Shown: positions 1 to 8,948, counted from the first letter of the stretch. The stretch is DNA of 64,000 nucleotides from Kocuria varians (GCF_006539885.1 NZ_BJNW01000003.1:62001-126000), one strand, 5' to 3'. Notes: generated from the sequence alone by a model not told the origin. Program-made: numbers and translations.

Positions 1-549
1 GTCCGCGGCGTTGACGCGGCGCACTCGCACGCCGGTGTCTCGCAGGCCCGCGCGGCAGCGCTGCAGGGTCTCGCTCGACAGCCTCTTGGACAGCTCACCC
101 TCGGTCTCTCCGAGCCGCACCACCAGGTGGCGGGGGCCTGCTTCGCCGCGCCGTGGTTTGTCACGACGCCGGTAGCCCGCCTCCGCCAGCTCGGCCGCCA
201 GTTCCGTGGTGGCATGGGTGTCCGGGCTCACGCGCAGCACCGCGGCGTCGTACACCGTGCGGGCGTGCTCCTGCAGCGCCTCGAGCGCGGCCACGAGGTC
301 GCGCGGGTTCTTCACGTGCAGGGACTTGGCGTCCACCACCGTGTGCCGGTCCTCCGGGTAGACGAGCAGCTGGCCGTAGCCCACGGTCTGCTCGTCGCGG
401 TCCACGGCCACGCGTTCCACGCGCACGTCGTCACGGGTGAGGGCCTCGGCCTCGCCGATGCCCCACAGGAGGTCCGGGTGGCCTCCCGTGACGCGCACGC
501 GGGCGTCCCAACTCTGACGGTTGCCGCTGGGGGTCACGTTCAACGTCAC
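1..549 (-). CDS. FemAB/GNAT-like aminoacyltransferase-family protein, partial
   Basis: The frame is open to the left edge, so the C-terminus is outside the window and only about 183 residues are visible. The start is GTG at 549, with a GAGGAGAGG Shine-Dalgarno sequence about 8 bases upstream. The visible half has a GNAT-like N-terminal fold pattern (SWDARVRVTGGHPDLLWG near residues 14-31) and then LSSETLQRCRAGLRDTGVRV near the edge. That stretch resembles the Fem-type segment in which Lys/Arg-rich helices follow the first GNAT subdomain (lipid II-dependent peptidyltransferases, mycobacterial homologues). Family assignment rests on this general resemblance and the substrate cannot be inferred. 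No neighbour in the window clarifies the role. Confidence 0.5.
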   Translation of the reverse strand, partial: MTLNVTPSGNRQSWDARVRVTGGHPDLLWGIGEAEALTRDDVRVERVAVDRDEQTVGYGQLLVYPEDRHTVVDAKSLHVKNPRDLVAALEALQEHARTVYDAAVLRVSPDTHATTELAAELAEAGYRRRDKPRRGEAGPRHLVVRLGETEGELSKRLSSETLQRCRAGLRDTGVRVRRVNAAD

Positions 550-602
550 GGTGTCTTTCCTCTCCTCAGGCCCACGAACACCGCGGCCCAGCTTAGCCCG
601 GA

Positions 603-622
603 CCGGCCTCCGGTCAGGCCGG
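603..622 (-). terminator. Hairpin downstream of glpX
   Basis: CCGGCCT at 603-609 pairs perfectly with AGGCCGG at 616-622 around a 6-base loop, about 80 bases after the glpX stop on the minus strand. There is no clear T tract, so termination is inferred. Confidence 0.4.
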
Positions 623-699
623 ATGCGTCCTCGGCACGCACAAACACACGCGCCCTCCCTCCCGTGTGGACGCGCGCGTGGTCGAGCGGAGCTGCGGGA

Positions 700-1710
700 T
701 CAGCGCTGGTGGCGCTCGTACTTCTCCCACTTGGTGGCCAGGTGCTCGGCCTCGACCATGCGCACCGTGCCGGAGCGCGAGCGCATCACGATGGACTGCG
801 TGGTGATGGTCCGCCCGCGGTAGCGCACGCCGCGCAGCAGGTCACCGTCCGTGATGCCGGTCGCGGCGAAGAAGCAGTTGTCCGAGGTCACGAGCTCGTC
901 CGTGGTGAGGATCCGGTCCACGTCCAGCCCTGCGGCGGCGGCCTTCTCGCGCTCGCTCTCGTCCGTGGGGGCCAGCCGGCCCTGGATCACACCGCCGGTG
1001 GCCTTCACGGCGCACGCGGTGACGATGCCCTCCGGGGTGCCGCCGATGCCCATCATGATGTCCACGCCCGTGCCCTCGCGGCACGCGGCGATCGCACCGG
1101 CCACGTCACCGTCCAGGATCATGCGGGTGCGGGCACCGGTCGCGCGGATCTCCTCCACGAGACCCTGGTGCCGGGGGCGGTCCAGGACGCACACGGTGAC
1201 CTGGTTGGGCTTCACGCCCTTGGCCTTGGCCACCAGGTGGATGTTCTGCTTGACCGGCAGCCGCAGGTCCACCATGTCCGCGGCCTCCGGGCCCACCACG
1301 AGCTTGTCCATGTAGAACACGGCCGAGGGGTCGAACATGGACCCGCCGTCCGCGACCGCGATCACCGCGAGCGCGTTGTTCATGCCCAGTGCGGTCAGGC
1401 GGGTGCCGTCGATGGGGTCCACCGCGACGTCCGACTCCGGGCCGTTGCCGTCGCCCACGCGTTCGCCGTTGAACAGCATGGGGGCCTCGTCCTTCTCGCC
1501 CTCGCCGATCACCACGGTGCCGTTGAAGTCCACGGTGGAGAGGAAGGAGCGCATGGCGTCCACGGCCGCGCCGTCCGCGCTGTTCTTGTCACCGGCGCCG
1601 ACCCAGTGGCCGCCCGCGATCGCGGCCGCCTCCGTGACGCGCACCAGTTCGAGCGCCAAGTTCCGGTCCGCCACATTTCCCGAGCTGCCGTGCTGGGTGT
1701 TCTCTGCCAC
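700..1710 (-). CDS. glpX: Class II fructose-1,6-bisphosphatase
   Basis: This gene encodes a 336-residue cytosolic enzyme that hydrolyses fructose-1,6-bisphosphate to fructose-6-phosphate, the committed gluconeogenic step in actinobacteria. Hallmarks of the GlpX metal-dependent phosphatase family are visible: the [11 protein letters not shown] metal-site motif, the [11 protein letters not shown] phosphatase motif, and [18 protein letters not shown] towards the C-terminus. GTG at 1710 was chosen because GAGGA lies 6 bases upstream and the protein then begins [11 protein letters not shown]; the frame extends further upstream, but that stretch is not conserved-looking. glpX, a DUF4245 gene and fumC lie together here as they do in M. 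tuberculosis (Rv1098c-Rv1100), which supports the assignment. Confidence 0.96.
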   Translation of the reverse strand: MAENTQHGSSGNVADRNLALELVRVTEAAAIAGGHWVGAGDKNSADGAAVDAMRSFLSTVDFNGTVVIGEGEKDEAPMLFNGERVGDGNGPESDVAVDPIDGTRLTALGMNNALAVIAVADGGSMFDPSAVFYMDKLVVGPEAADMVDLRLPVKQNIHLVAKAKGVKPNQVTVCVLDRPRHQGLVEEIRATGARTRMILDGDVAGAIAACREGTGVDIMMGIGGTPEGIVTACAVKATGGVIQGRLAPTDESEREKAAAAGLDVDRILTTDELVTSDNCFFAATGITDGDLLRGVRYRGRTITTQSIVMRSRSGTVRMVEAEHLATKWEKYERHQR

Positions 1711-1827
1711 GTTGTTCCTCACCTTCGAGTTTCGGCCGCGCCTGGATCCGCCGGGTCCCGGGCGCCACCACGGGTGTGCCCAGCATATCCCGGGGCCCCG
1801 CTGTTGGGCCGGTCCCCCGGAGCACGG

Positions 1828-1833
1828 CACAAT
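1828..1833 (+). promoter_or_regulatory. Putative -10 box of a leaderless transcript (DUF4245 gene)
   Basis: CACAAT ends 6 bases before the GTG start at 1840. It fits the window-wide pattern of a -10 element placed 6-7 bases before the start codon, although the first base deviates from TANNNT. Confidence 0.35.
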
Positions 1834-1839
1834 GGGTCC

Positions 1840-2673
1840 GTGAGTTCTTCTGCTTCCGGACCCTCCCCCGATCCCCGCACCGAGCCGTCGTCCTCCGCCT
1901 CCGCCGGGGGCACGGGTCCCGACGACGACGCCGCGGGCACCGGCCCCGCGACCACCGGCACCTCCGCGGGGTCCGCCCCGGGCGCGGTCGGCGGCGAGAC
2001 CCGCCAGGGCGGCGTCGGCCCGGGGGCGGACCAGGGCACCGCGGGCTCGGAGGCCACCCAGGGCACCACCGCCGCGACGGGCACCCCGGGGGCCGAGGCC
2101 GCGGACGAGCCGCCCACGCCCCAGCTCACCACCAAGCAGGCGTCGCGGATCAACGCGCCGGTCCGGGGCATGGTCATCTCCATGATCGTGCTGCTGCTCC
2201 TACTGCTGCCGTTCATCTGGCTGCAGCCCAAGCCGGACGCCCACCCGTACCGCGCGCAGGTGGACGTGGCCCAGGAGGCCACGTTCGCCAAGGACCAGGC
2301 GCCCTTCACGCCCGCCGCACCCGCGCTCGGGGACGGCTGGAGCGCCAACTACGCCACGTGGAACGAGAAGTCCCAGGACGGCGTTCCCCTGTGGAGCGTG
2401 GGCTACCTCTCCCCCGACTACCACCTGGTGGAGATGGTCCAGACCGCGGAGTCGAACCCCACGTGGCTCGCCCAGCGCACCGAGCTGATCCCCGTCACGG
2501 GTGAGAAGAAGATCGGGGACGTCACCTGGCAGCTCCACCACCGGGACGCCACCGGCAAGCAGGAGGAGTTCACCGCGTGGGTCGCCACGCTCAAGGACTC
2601 CACCGTGCTGCTCAGCGGCAAGGCCCCGGACGCGGACTTCCAGCACGTGGCCGAGGTGCTCTCCGGCTCCTGA
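1840..2673 (+). CDS. DUF4245 domain membrane-anchored protein
   Basis: A 277-residue protein of unknown function. Residues 1-100 are a low-complexity Ser/Gly/Thr/Ala/Asp tail predicted to be disordered. Residues 110-128 form one membrane segment ([18 protein letters not shown]). Residues 130-277 are the extracellular DUF4245-like domain, with conserved-looking Trp and Tyr positions ([29 protein letters not shown]). The family is found in actinobacteria next to glpX and fum. The frame is open far upstream, but GTG 1840 follows the -10-like box at 1828 and gives a compact protein. The disordered tail contains an Asp-Asp-Asp-Ala-Ala run encoded by a copy of the dispersed GACGACGCCGC repeat (1924-1934). 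Confidence 0.85.
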   Translation: MSSSASGPSPDPRTEPSSSASAGGTGPDDDAAGTGPATTGTSAGSAPGAVGGETRQGGVGPGADQGTAGSEATQGTTAATGTPGAEAADEPPTPQLTTKQASRINAPVRGMVISMIVLLLLLLPFIWLQPKPDAHPYRAQVDVAQEATFAKDQAPFTPAAPALGDGWSANYATWNEKSQDGVPLWSVGYLSPDYHLVEMVQTAESNPTWLAQRTELIPVTGEKKIGDVTWQLHHRDATGKQEEFTAWVATLKDSTVLLSGKAPDADFQHVAEVLSGS

Positions 2674-2685
2674 CCCGGCACGCCG

Positions 2686-2723
2686 GACCCGGTTCGTGAC
2701 GGGCGACCCGTTTCGTGACGGGA
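2686..2723 (+). repeat. Two tandem 19-bp repeats after the DUF4245 gene
   Basis: Copies at 2686-2704 and 2705-2723 match at 17 of 19 positions (core TTCGTGACGGG). They lie in the 168-bp gap between the DUF4245 stop and the carbonic anhydrase start; function unknown. Confidence 0.6.
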
Positions 2724-2841
2724 CAGCCCGTCAGTGGCCGGGTGCCCCACACACCGACGCGCGCCCGCCCCGGTGCGCCGGGTCTACCCTTGACCACGGT
2801 GCGGAGTCCCGCGCCGTCCCTCCCAGACATGGAGTTCGAGC

Positions 2842-3492
2842 GTGAGCACTGAGACAGCCGCCGTGGACAACGCCCCCCACACTCCCGCCGAGGCGTGGCG
2901 GGCCCTGCAGGACGGCAACGCCCGGTTCATCGCCGGCGAGAAGCTGCACCCGCACCAGGACGCCCAGCGCCGCATGGACCTCGCGCAGTCGCAGAAGCCG
3001 TTCGCGGTGATCTTCGGCTGCTCGGACTCGCGCCTGGCCGCGGAGATCATCTTCGACCTGGGCCTCGGGGACGCGTTCGTGATCCGTACCGCCGGGCAGG
3101 TCATCGACAACGCCGTGCTCGGCTCGCTCGAGTTCGCCGTCCAGGTGCTCGGCACGCCGCTGATCATGGTGCTGGGCCACGACTCGTGCGGCGCCGTGAC
3201 GGCCACCAAGAACTCGGTGGAGTCTGGCGAGCTGCCCACGGGCTTCCAGCGCGACCTCGTGGAGCGCATCACGCCCTCGGTGCTGCAGGCCAAGCGCTCC
3301 GGGGACGCGGACCTGCAGGACATGGTCGTGGAGCACACCAAACAGACCGCCGCGCGCATGCTCGACCAGTCCACGGTGATCTCCGGTGCGGTCGCGCGCG
3401 GGGAGGCCGCCGTGATCGGCGTCTTCTACCACCTCGCGGACGGCAAGGCCGAGCTGGTTTACAGCGAGGACCCGGAGATCCGCGAGTCCTGA
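2842..3492 (+). CDS. Beta-class carbonic anhydrase
   Basis: A 216-residue cytosolic zinc enzyme that interconverts CO2 and bicarbonate, supplying bicarbonate to carboxylases. The zinc and catalytic residues of the beta class are all present: Cys60, Asp62 and Arg64 in CSDSR, and His113 with Cys116 in GHDSCGA. Length is normal for the family. The start is GTG 2842; a TACCCT box near 2784 could serve as -10, giving a short leader. A 19-bp perfect hairpin follows the gene (3521-3562). A second, unrelated gamma-class homologue is encoded at 54903, so the window holds two carbonic-anhydrase-type genes. Confidence 0.95.
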   Translation: MSTETAAVDNAPHTPAEAWRALQDGNARFIAGEKLHPHQDAQRRMDLAQSQKPFAVIFGCSDSRLAAEIIFDLGLGDAFVIRTAGQVIDNAVLGSLEFAVQVLGTPLIMVLGHDSCGAVTATKNSVESGELPTGFQRDLVERITPSVLQAKRSGDADLQDMVVEHTKQTAARMLDQSTVISGAVARGEAAVIGVFYHLADGKAELVYSEDPEIRES

Positions 3493-3520
3493 GCCGCGGA
3501 CGGTTTCCCGGCCCACCACG

Positions 3521-3562
3521 CACGACGACGCCGCCCGCGGCCTCGCGGGCGGCGTCGTCGTG
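3521..3562 (+). terminator. Perfect 19-bp hairpin built from the GACGACGCCGC repeat
   Basis: The arm at 3521-3539 is exactly complementary to 3544-3562 around a 4-base loop (GCCT). The arm reads CACGACGACGCCGCCCGCG. It lies 29 bp after the carbonic anhydrase stop, so a terminator role is likely, although no T tract follows. The same 19-mer occurs once inside the ftsB coding region (30372-30390). Confidence 0.75.
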
Positions 3563-3688
3563 CCCGAGACGGGACAGGGGGGCGTGCAGCGGCAGCCGCG
3601 GCGAGCGACGGCAACCGCCAGCCCGGCGGCGTCGTCACCGGCGAAATCCGCACCGGGGTACAGGGGGACGCCGCCGGGAGGGCGGGCC

Positions 3689-3694
3689 TAAACT
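3689..3694 (+). promoter_or_regulatory. -10 box of probable leaderless fumC transcript
   Basis: TAAACT is followed by six bases (GGCGCC) and then the ATG at 3701. There is no room for a Shine-Dalgarno sequence downstream of a start site placed 6-7 bases after the box. Confidence 0.6.
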
Positions 3695-3700
3695 GGCGCC

Positions 3701-5107
3701 ATGGCAGAAAACACTGACTACCGCATCGAACACGACACCATGGGCGAGGTCCGCGTTCCCAAGAAAGCCCTCTACCGTGCCCAGACCCAGCGCGCCGTGG
3801 AGAACTTCCCGATCTCCGGCAACACGCTGGAGCGCGAGCACATCAAGGCGCTCGCCCAGGTGAAGAAGGCCGCCGCCACGGCCAACGAGGAACTGGGTGT
3901 GCTCGACGCCGAGCGCGCCCGCGCCATCCGCGACGCCGCGGATGCCGTGGCCTCCGGCGAGTACGACGCCGAGTTCCCCATCGACGTGTTCCAGACGGGC
4001 TCCGGCACGTCCTCGAACATGAACACCAACGAGGTGCTGGCCACGCTCGCGTCCCGCGCGCTCGAGTCCGCGGGCGCGGAGGTCCACCCCAACGACCACG
4101 TCAACGCGTCCCAGTCCTCCAACGACGTCTTCCCCACGTCCGTGCACGTGGCCGTGACCAACGCGCTGCTCAACGACCTCAAGCCGGCCATGGAGGTCCT
4201 CGCGACCTCCTTGGAGAAGAAGGCTGCGGAGTTCAAGCACGTGGTGAAGTCCGGGCGCACCCACCTCATGGACGCGACCCCCGTGACCCTGGGCCAGGAG
4301 TTCAGCGGCTACGCGGCGCAGGTGCGCTACGGCATCGAGCGCATCGAGGCGTCCCTGCCGCGTGTGGCCGAGGTCCCCCTGGGCGGCACCGCCGTGGGCA
4401 CCGGCATCAACACCCCGGACGGCTTCTCGGCGCGCGTGATCGAGCTGCTCGCACAGGAGACCGGCCTGCCGCTGACCGAGGCGCGCAACCACTTCGAGGC
4501 GCAGGCCAACCGCGACGGTCTCGTGGAGGCCTCCGGGCAGCTGCGCAACATCGCGTACTCCTACATGAAGTTCATGAACGACATCCGCTGGATGGGCTCC
4601 GGGCCCAACACGGGCCTGGGCGAGCTGCACATCCCCGACCTGCAGCCGGGCTCCTCAATCATGCCGGGCAAGGTCAACCCCGTGATCTGCGAGGCCACCA
4701 TCCAGGTGGCGGCCCAGGTGATCGGCAACGACACCACGGTGGCGCTGTCCTCCACCAACGGCGCGTTCGAGCTGAACGTGGGCATCCCCGTGATGGCCGC
4801 GAACCTGCTGGAGTCCATCCGCCTGCTCGCCAACGTCTCCCGCGTGGCTGCGGAGAAGATGGTGGACGGGCTGCAGGCCAACGAGGAGCGCTGCCGCTTC
4901 CTGGCCGAGGCCTCCCCCTCGATCGTCACGCCGCTGAACAAGGCCATCGGCTACGAGGCCGCCGCGAAGATCGCCAAGCACGCCGTGGCCAACAAGGTCA
5001 CCGTGCGCGAGGCCACCATCGAGCTCGGCTACGTGGACGGCGAGAAGCTCACGGAGGAGCAGCTCGACAAGGCGCTCGACGTCACCACCATGACCGGCAA
5101 CTACTGA
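3701..5107 (+). CDS. fumC: Class II fumarate hydratase
   Basis: A 468-residue TCA-cycle enzyme that reversibly hydrates fumarate to malate. The fumarase/aspartase superfamily signature [11 protein letters not shown] is present, together with the substrate-site stretches [15 protein letters not shown] and [24 protein letters not shown] rather than the MPAKVNP of aspartate ammonia-lyase supports fumarase. Length is typical for class II. The ATG at 3701 follows a TAAACT box directly, consistent with leaderless translation. glpX, the DUF4245 gene and fumC cluster in other actinobacteria. A 14-bp hairpin follows at 5160-5191. Confidence 0.95.
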   Translation: MAENTDYRIEHDTMGEVRVPKKALYRAQTQRAVENFPISGNTLEREHIKALAQVKKAAATANEELGVLDAERARAIRDAADAVASGEYDAEFPIDVFQTGSGTSSNMNTNEVLATLASRALESAGAEVHPNDHVNASQSSNDVFPTSVHVAVTNALLNDLKPAMEVLATSLEKKAAEFKHVVKSGRTHLMDATPVTLGQEFSGYAAQVRYGIERIEASLPRVAEVPLGGTAVGTGINTPDGFSARVIELLAQETGLPLTEARNHFEAQANRDGLVEASGQLRNIAYSYMKFMNDIRWMGSGPNTGLGELHIPDLQPGSSIMPGKVNPVICEATIQVAAQVIGNDTTVALSSTNGAFELNVGIPVMAANLLESIRLLANVSRVAAEKMVDGLQANEERCRFLAEASPSIVTPLNKAIGYEAAAKIAKHAVANKVTVREATIELGYVDGEKLTEEQLDKALDVTTMTGNY

Positions 5108-5159
5108 GAACCGCGTACGCGGCCCGTCCGCGCCCGCACGTGAGCTCACCGCCATGAGA

Positions 5160-5191
5160 ACTCGGCCACCCGATGCTTCGGGTGGCCGAGT
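5160..5191 (+). terminator. fumC terminator hairpin
   Basis: A 14-bp perfect stem (5160-5173 with 5178-5191) closes on a TGCT loop, 52 bases after the fumC stop. It lies between convergent genes and could act in both directions. Confidence 0.75.
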
Positions 5192-5262
5192 CGTGTGTGG
5201 AGCCGGGACCGCTCAGGTCCGTTCCCGAGGGGGCTGCCCGTGGGAGGCGTGCCGGGTGGGGC

Positions 5263-5529
5263 TCAGGCCTTCCACCGGGACCACGCCGCCTGCCGGGACG
5301 TCCCGGCGGCACCGGCGACGGCGGACCAGGAGGCCGCCTCCGCCACCGAGCGGGCACTGATCCCCAGGTGCTCCCCCACCGCTGCGCTGATCCTCAGCAG
5401 AGCCTGGAACGCTTCAGGATCCCCGCGGCCGCTCAGTTGCGCGAGGGTCCGCAGTGCCGAGTCCTCGAGCTGGGACACGGTCGGCTCGTGGTCGAACGGG
5501 GTGGGTTCGTGGCTGCTCACGGGAACCAT
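5263..5529 (-). CDS. Small helix-turn-helix protein
   Basis: An 88-residue mostly helical protein. Residues 68-85 (ASWSAVAGAAGTSRQAAWSR) read as a classic helix-turn-helix of the kind 'W-x-x-h-A-x-x-h-G-h-S-R-Q-A-A-x-x-R', the recognition helix being TSRQAAWSRW. Start ATG 5529; the protein begins MVPVSSHEPT. It lies 49 bp downstream of the hydrolase gene on the same strand, so it is probably co-transcribed. A DNA-binding role is inferred from the motif only. It may regulate its own operon, since two operator-like palindromes precede the upstream hydrolase gene, but nothing in the sequence proves that link. Confidence 0.6.
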   Translation of the reverse strand: MVPVSSHEPTPFDHEPTVSQLEDSALRTLAQLSGRGDPEAFQALLRISAAVGEHLGISARSVAEAASWSAVAGAAGTSRQAAWSRWKA

Positions 5530-5578
5530 GATGGCATCCCCGTGGCCGTGGCGGGAGCTGCGGGGCCTGCCGCTGGGC

Positions 5579-6937
5579 TCACCGTCCCTCGAGGACGATG
5601 TCCAGGGTGTCGTCGGCGTCGTCGAAGCGGCGGGTCCAGGAGACGCCGGGCCACACGTACTCCACCGTGCCCAGGTCCGGGCGGTAGTGGGCCGTGAACA
5701 GGGTGCCGAAACCGGCCGAGTAGTGGTCCTGGTGCAGCGGGTCCCGCAGGAACCCGTCCCGCGCCTCGGCGGCACTCACGCCCTTCTCCGAGACCTCGTC
5801 CAGGAACTCGAGGCGCTCCACGGAGTGGAACTGGGCGGCCTTCTCCGGGTACTCCGGCGTCTTCCCGCGGTGGTTGGTCGCGGTGCACGCGTCGAAGAAC
5901 TCCACGTCCTGGCCCGGGGCCACGAACGCGGTGAAGCGCTCGCCGCTCACGTCCACCACCGTGATGTTGTAGGACATGGACACCGGCAGCCCACGCAGCA
6001 GCTCACGCGCATGCGCCGCGGTCTCGGCGACCTCCAGCAGGTAGCGGATCACGAGCGGGATCGCGAAGCCCGGGCCCGAGCCCGGGCGGCCGCCGAACGT
6101 CAGGGACACGGCCAGGCCGGCGTCGTTCATGCCGTCCAGCAGACCCCACAGGCAGTCGCCCGTGCCGATCACCTTGCGACCGGTGAACTCGCTCGAGTAC
6201 ACCGTGGCCTCCCACAGGTCCGGCACGTAGTCGTAGTTGCGGGTCAGCGAGGTCTCCTCGCCCACCGTGGCCAGCTGCGAGCACGCCGGCGCGAACGCGG
6301 GGAGGTTCCACATGGTCAGGAAGCGGGCGGCGTCGTCGTCACCGCCGGTCTGCGCCACGAGCTCGCGCCACACCGGGACCAGCTCGGGCATGTACTTCTC
6401 GAGCTTGCCCTGCGCCTCCGCCAGGCTCGGCCTGGTGCCGGGGCCCGTGAGGTACCACGAGCGGTAGGCGGGCCAGGTCGCGTCGCAGAGCGCCTTCCAG
6501 CGCGGGCCGGGCGTGGCCTCGTGGATCCCGTAGACCGTCACGGGGTACGTGCGGGCCGGGGCGGACCAGGTGCTCCAGTCGGTGGCGCTCCAGTCTGTGT
6601 CCTGGGTCCAGGTGACGGCCGCCCCCTCGGTCTCGGCGAGGTCCGTGTCGAGGACGTCCGTGTCGACGACGTCGCCCGCGGCCTGGGCGGTGGGCCGCGG
6701 CCGGGTCTGGTGCTGCGGCTCGGTGAGGGTGGTGCCGCACGCGGTGCACGTACCGTCCTCCTGCACTGTGGCCCCGCCACGACGCCGCCCGCCGCGGGTG
6801 GGCAGCTCCGCCCAGGCCGAGGGGCGGCCGGTCGCGAGCCGCGGTGCCGCGCTCGCCCAGTCCACGCAGCCCCAGTCGATGGCGGCCCAGTCGATCCCGG
6901 CCCAGGTGCGGGCGGTGGTCTTCCGTGTGCTCGTCAT
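5579..6937 (-). CDS. C45-type (linear amide C-N) hydrolase with Trp-Asp repeat N-terminus
   Basis: A 452-residue protein. The C-terminal two thirds (about 130-452) resemble the peptidase C45 / acyl-CoA:6-aminopenicillanate acyltransferase-like Ntn hydrolases. Candidate nucleophile Cys219 is followed by SQLATVGEETSLTRNYDY, giving the Arg-Asn-x-Asp pattern (233-236) typical of the fold, and later GMNDAGLAVSLTFGG. The N-terminal 125 residues are unusual: IDW-AAIDW-GCVDW repeats at 15-27, DTDWSATDWSTW at 113-124, and a single CTAC pair (64-67). These look like an added low-complexity module. The native substrate is unknown. Translation starts at ATG 6937, directly below two palindromic boxes. An HTH gene follows on the same strand. 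Confidence 0.75.
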   Translation of the reverse strand: MTSTRKTTARTWAGIDWAAIDWGCVDWASAAPRLATGRPSAWAELPTRGGRRRGGATVQEDGTCTACGTTLTEPQHQTRPRPTAQAAGDVVDTDVLDTDLAETEGAAVTWTQDTDWSATDWSTWSAPARTYPVTVYGIHEATPGPRWKALCDATWPAYRSWYLTGPGTRPSLAEAQGKLEKYMPELVPVWRELVAQTGGDDDAARFLTMWNLPAFAPACSQLATVGEETSLTRNYDYVPDLWEATVYSSEFTGRKVIGTGDCLWGLLDGMNDAGLAVSLTFGGRPGSGPGFAIPLVIRYLLEVAETAAHARELLRGLPVSMSYNITVVDVSGERFTAFVAPGQDVEFFDACTATNHRGKTPEYPEKAAQFHSVERLEFLDEVSEKGVSAAEARDGFLRDPLHQDHYSAGFGTLFTAHYRPDLGTVEYVWPGVSWTRRFDDADDTLDIVLEGR

Positions 6938-6938
6938 G

Positions 6939-6986
6939 CATCAAGCAAACCTTGACACCCTCCCCGCTGTCAACCACATCTTGACA
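6939..6986 (-). promoter_or_regulatory. Twin palindromic operator candidates
   Basis: Read on the + strand, CATCAA-N7-TTGACA (6939-6957) and TGTCAA-N7-TTGACA (6968-6986) have centres 29 bp apart, close to three helical turns. The first lies 2 bp upstream of the hydrolase ATG. The second is a perfect 6+6 inverted repeat. They suit a dimeric regulator of the 5579 gene and possibly of the divergent pyruvate oxidase gene. Confidence 0.55.
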
Positions 6987-7128
6987 CAGTGTGGCAGGGC
7001 ACCGGCGGCTGTCATGTTCACCACACCCTCCGACGCACCCGGGACAACGGGACTACGCTGGCTCGCAGTGACTTTTCGCCGCCCCCGGACATCCCCGTCC
7101 GAGGCGGCCGACCGCACGAGGAGAATGC

Positions 7129-8871
7129 GTGAAACTTGCAGACCAGATCATCCAGCAGCTCGTCGCCGCGGGCGTCGAGCGCATCTACGGCGTGGTGGGC
7201 GACAGCCTGAACCCCATCGTGGACGCCGTACGCCGCTCCGGCGGTTCCGCCAAGGGCGGGATCGACTGGGTGCACGTGCGCCACGAGGAGGCCGCCGCGT
7301 TCGCCGCGAGCGCCGAGGCCCAGCTGACCGGCAAGCTCGCCGTGTGCGCGGGCTCGTGCGGTCCGGGCAACCTGCACCTGATCAACGGCCTCTACGACGC
7401 CAACCGCTCCGGCGCCCCCGTGCTGGCCATCGCCTCCCACATCCCGTCCCAGTACATCGGCTCGGGGTACTTCCAGGAGACGCACCCGGACCGGATCTTC
7501 ACCGAGTGCTCGGTGTACTCGGAGCTCGTGAGCACGGCCAAGCAGTCCCCCGCCGTGGTGGCCTCCGCCATCCAGTTCGCGGTGACCAGCCCGGGCGTCT
7601 CCGTGGTGACCCTCCCGGGTGACCTGGCCGACTCCGAGGTCGCCGCCAAGGCCCGCCCCTACTCCGTGCCGGAGCCCAGCTCCATCGTCCCCTCGGACGA
7701 GACGATCGCCCGCATGGCGCAGGCGCTGAACTCCGCCGAGAAGGTCGCGATCTTCGCGGGCATCGGCGTGGCGGGTGCGCACGACGAGGTCATCGCCCTC
7801 GCGGACACCCTCAACGCGCCGGTGGGCCACACGCTGCGCGGCAAGGACCAGATCCAGTTCGACAACCCGTTCGACGTGGGCATGACCGGTCTGCTGGGCT
7901 ACGGCGCCGCGGCCGAGGGCCTGCACGACGCGGACGTGATGGTCATGCTCGGCACGGACTTCCCGTACGACCAGTTCCTCCCGGACGTCACCACCATCCA
8001 GGTGGACATCAACCCCGCCGTGATCGGGCGCCGCACCGACGTGACGATTCCGGTCTACGGGGACGTGAAGTCCACGATCCTCAAGCTGCTGCCCGAGCTG
8101 AGCCCCAAGAAGGACCGCTCCTTCCTGGACAAGACGCTCGCCAAGCACGACAAGCTCATGAACAAGGCCGTGGGTGCCTACACCCGCAAGGTCGAGAAGA
8201 TCACGCCCATCCACCCGGAGTACGCGGCGTCGGTGCTGGACCAGGTGGCCGCCCGGGACGCCGTGTTCACCGCGGACACGGGCATGTGCAACGTGTGGAC
8301 CGCGCGCTACATCAACCCGCTCGGCTCCCGCCGGATCATCGGCTCCTACCTGCACGGCTCCATGGCCAACGCCCTGCCGCAGGCCATCGGCGCGCAGCTG
8401 GCGGACCCGGACCGCCAGGTCATCTCGGTCTCCGGTGACGGCGGACTGTCCATGCTCATGGGCGAGCTGCTCACGCTGTCCGCGCACAACCTGCCCGTCA
8501 CCGTGGTGGTGTTCAACAACTCCACCCTGGGAATGGTCAAGCTCGAGATGCTCGTGGACGGCCTGCCGGACTACGGGGTGGACGTGCCCCAGGCGGACTA
8601 CGCGGCGATCGCCCGCGCCGCCGGGTTGCAGGGCATCCGCGTGGAGAAGCCCACCGAGCTGGAGTCCGCGTTCGGCACGGCGCTGGCCCACCGGGGCCCC
8701 TCGCTCGTGGAGGTCATCACGGACCCCAACGCCCTGTCCATTCCCCCGGAGATCAAGAGCAGCCAGGTGTTCGGCTTCGCCACGGCCATGTCGCGCATCG
8801 TGCTCAACCGCGGAGCCGGTGAGGCCGTGTCCATGGCACGCTCCAACCTGCGCAACATCCCGCGCGGCTGA
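7129..8871 (+). CDS. poxB: Pyruvate oxidase / pyruvate:quinone oxidoreductase
   Basis: A 580-residue thiamine-diphosphate and FAD-dependent peripheral membrane enzyme that decarboxylates pyruvate to acetate and CO2 and passes electrons to quinone. The TPP-enzyme three-domain layout is visible: the N-terminal Pyr domain with the catalytic-type Glu in VRHEEAAAFAAS, a central FAD-type domain from about 190, and the C-terminal PP domain with the GDG..N motif (SGDGGLSMLMGEL ... NNSTLGM). The start is GTG 7129, with ACGAGGAG 6-7 bases upstream. The related ThDP enzymes acetolactate synthase and sulfoacetaldehyde acetyltransferase are less likely given the GDSLNP and FQETHP stretches typical of PoxB. 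A strong hairpin follows at 8913-8948. Confidence 0.9.
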   Translation: MKLADQIIQQLVAAGVERIYGVVGDSLNPIVDAVRRSGGSAKGGIDWVHVRHEEAAAFAASAEAQLTGKLAVCAGSCGPGNLHLINGLYDANRSGAPVLAIASHIPSQYIGSGYFQETHPDRIFTECSVYSELVSTAKQSPAVVASAIQFAVTSPGVSVVTLPGDLADSEVAAKARPYSVPEPSSIVPSDETIARMAQALNSAEKVAIFAGIGVAGAHDEVIALADTLNAPVGHTLRGKDQIQFDNPFDVGMTGLLGYGAAAEGLHDADVMVMLGTDFPYDQFLPDVTTIQVDINPAVIGRRTDVTIPVYGDVKSTILKLLPELSPKKDRSFLDKTLAKHDKLMNKAVGAYTRKVEKITPIHPEYAASVLDQVAARDAVFTADTGMCNVWTARYINPLGSRRIIGSYLHGSMANALPQAIGAQLADPDRQVISVSGDGGLSMLMGELLTLSAHNLPVTVVVFNNSTLGMVKLEMLVDGLPDYGVDVPQADYAAIARAAGLQGIRVEKPTELESAFGTALAHRGPSLVEVITDPNALSIPPEIKSSQVFGFATAMSRIVLNRGAGEAVSMARSNLRNIPRG

Positions 8872-8912
8872 GCCGCCGTCCCGCCCGCGTGACAGCCGCG
8901 GGCGGAGGCCGA

Positions 8913-8948
8913 GAAGGGGACCCGGAGGTACGCCACCGGGTCCCCTTC
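8913..8948 (+). terminator. poxB terminator
   Basis: A 13-bp perfect stem (8913-8925 with 8936-8948) surrounds a 10-base loop. A shorter stem (CGCCCGCG/CGCGGGCG at about 8882-8905) sits just upstream. Confidence 0.75.

Noticed and set aside
127-1839. Very long open frame continuing upstream of the DUF4245 gene
   Set aside because: It is antisense to glpX and the FemAB-like gene; high GC content opens many frames. The real start is GTG 1840.
5195-6955. 586-residue + strand frame over the C45 hydrolase
   Set aside because: Antisense shadow; composition is Val/Arg/Gly/His-rich without a domain.
6952-6986. Two TTGACA boxes read as -35 elements for poxB
   Set aside because: No TANNNT follows at 16-19 bp for either; both are half sites of palindromes.
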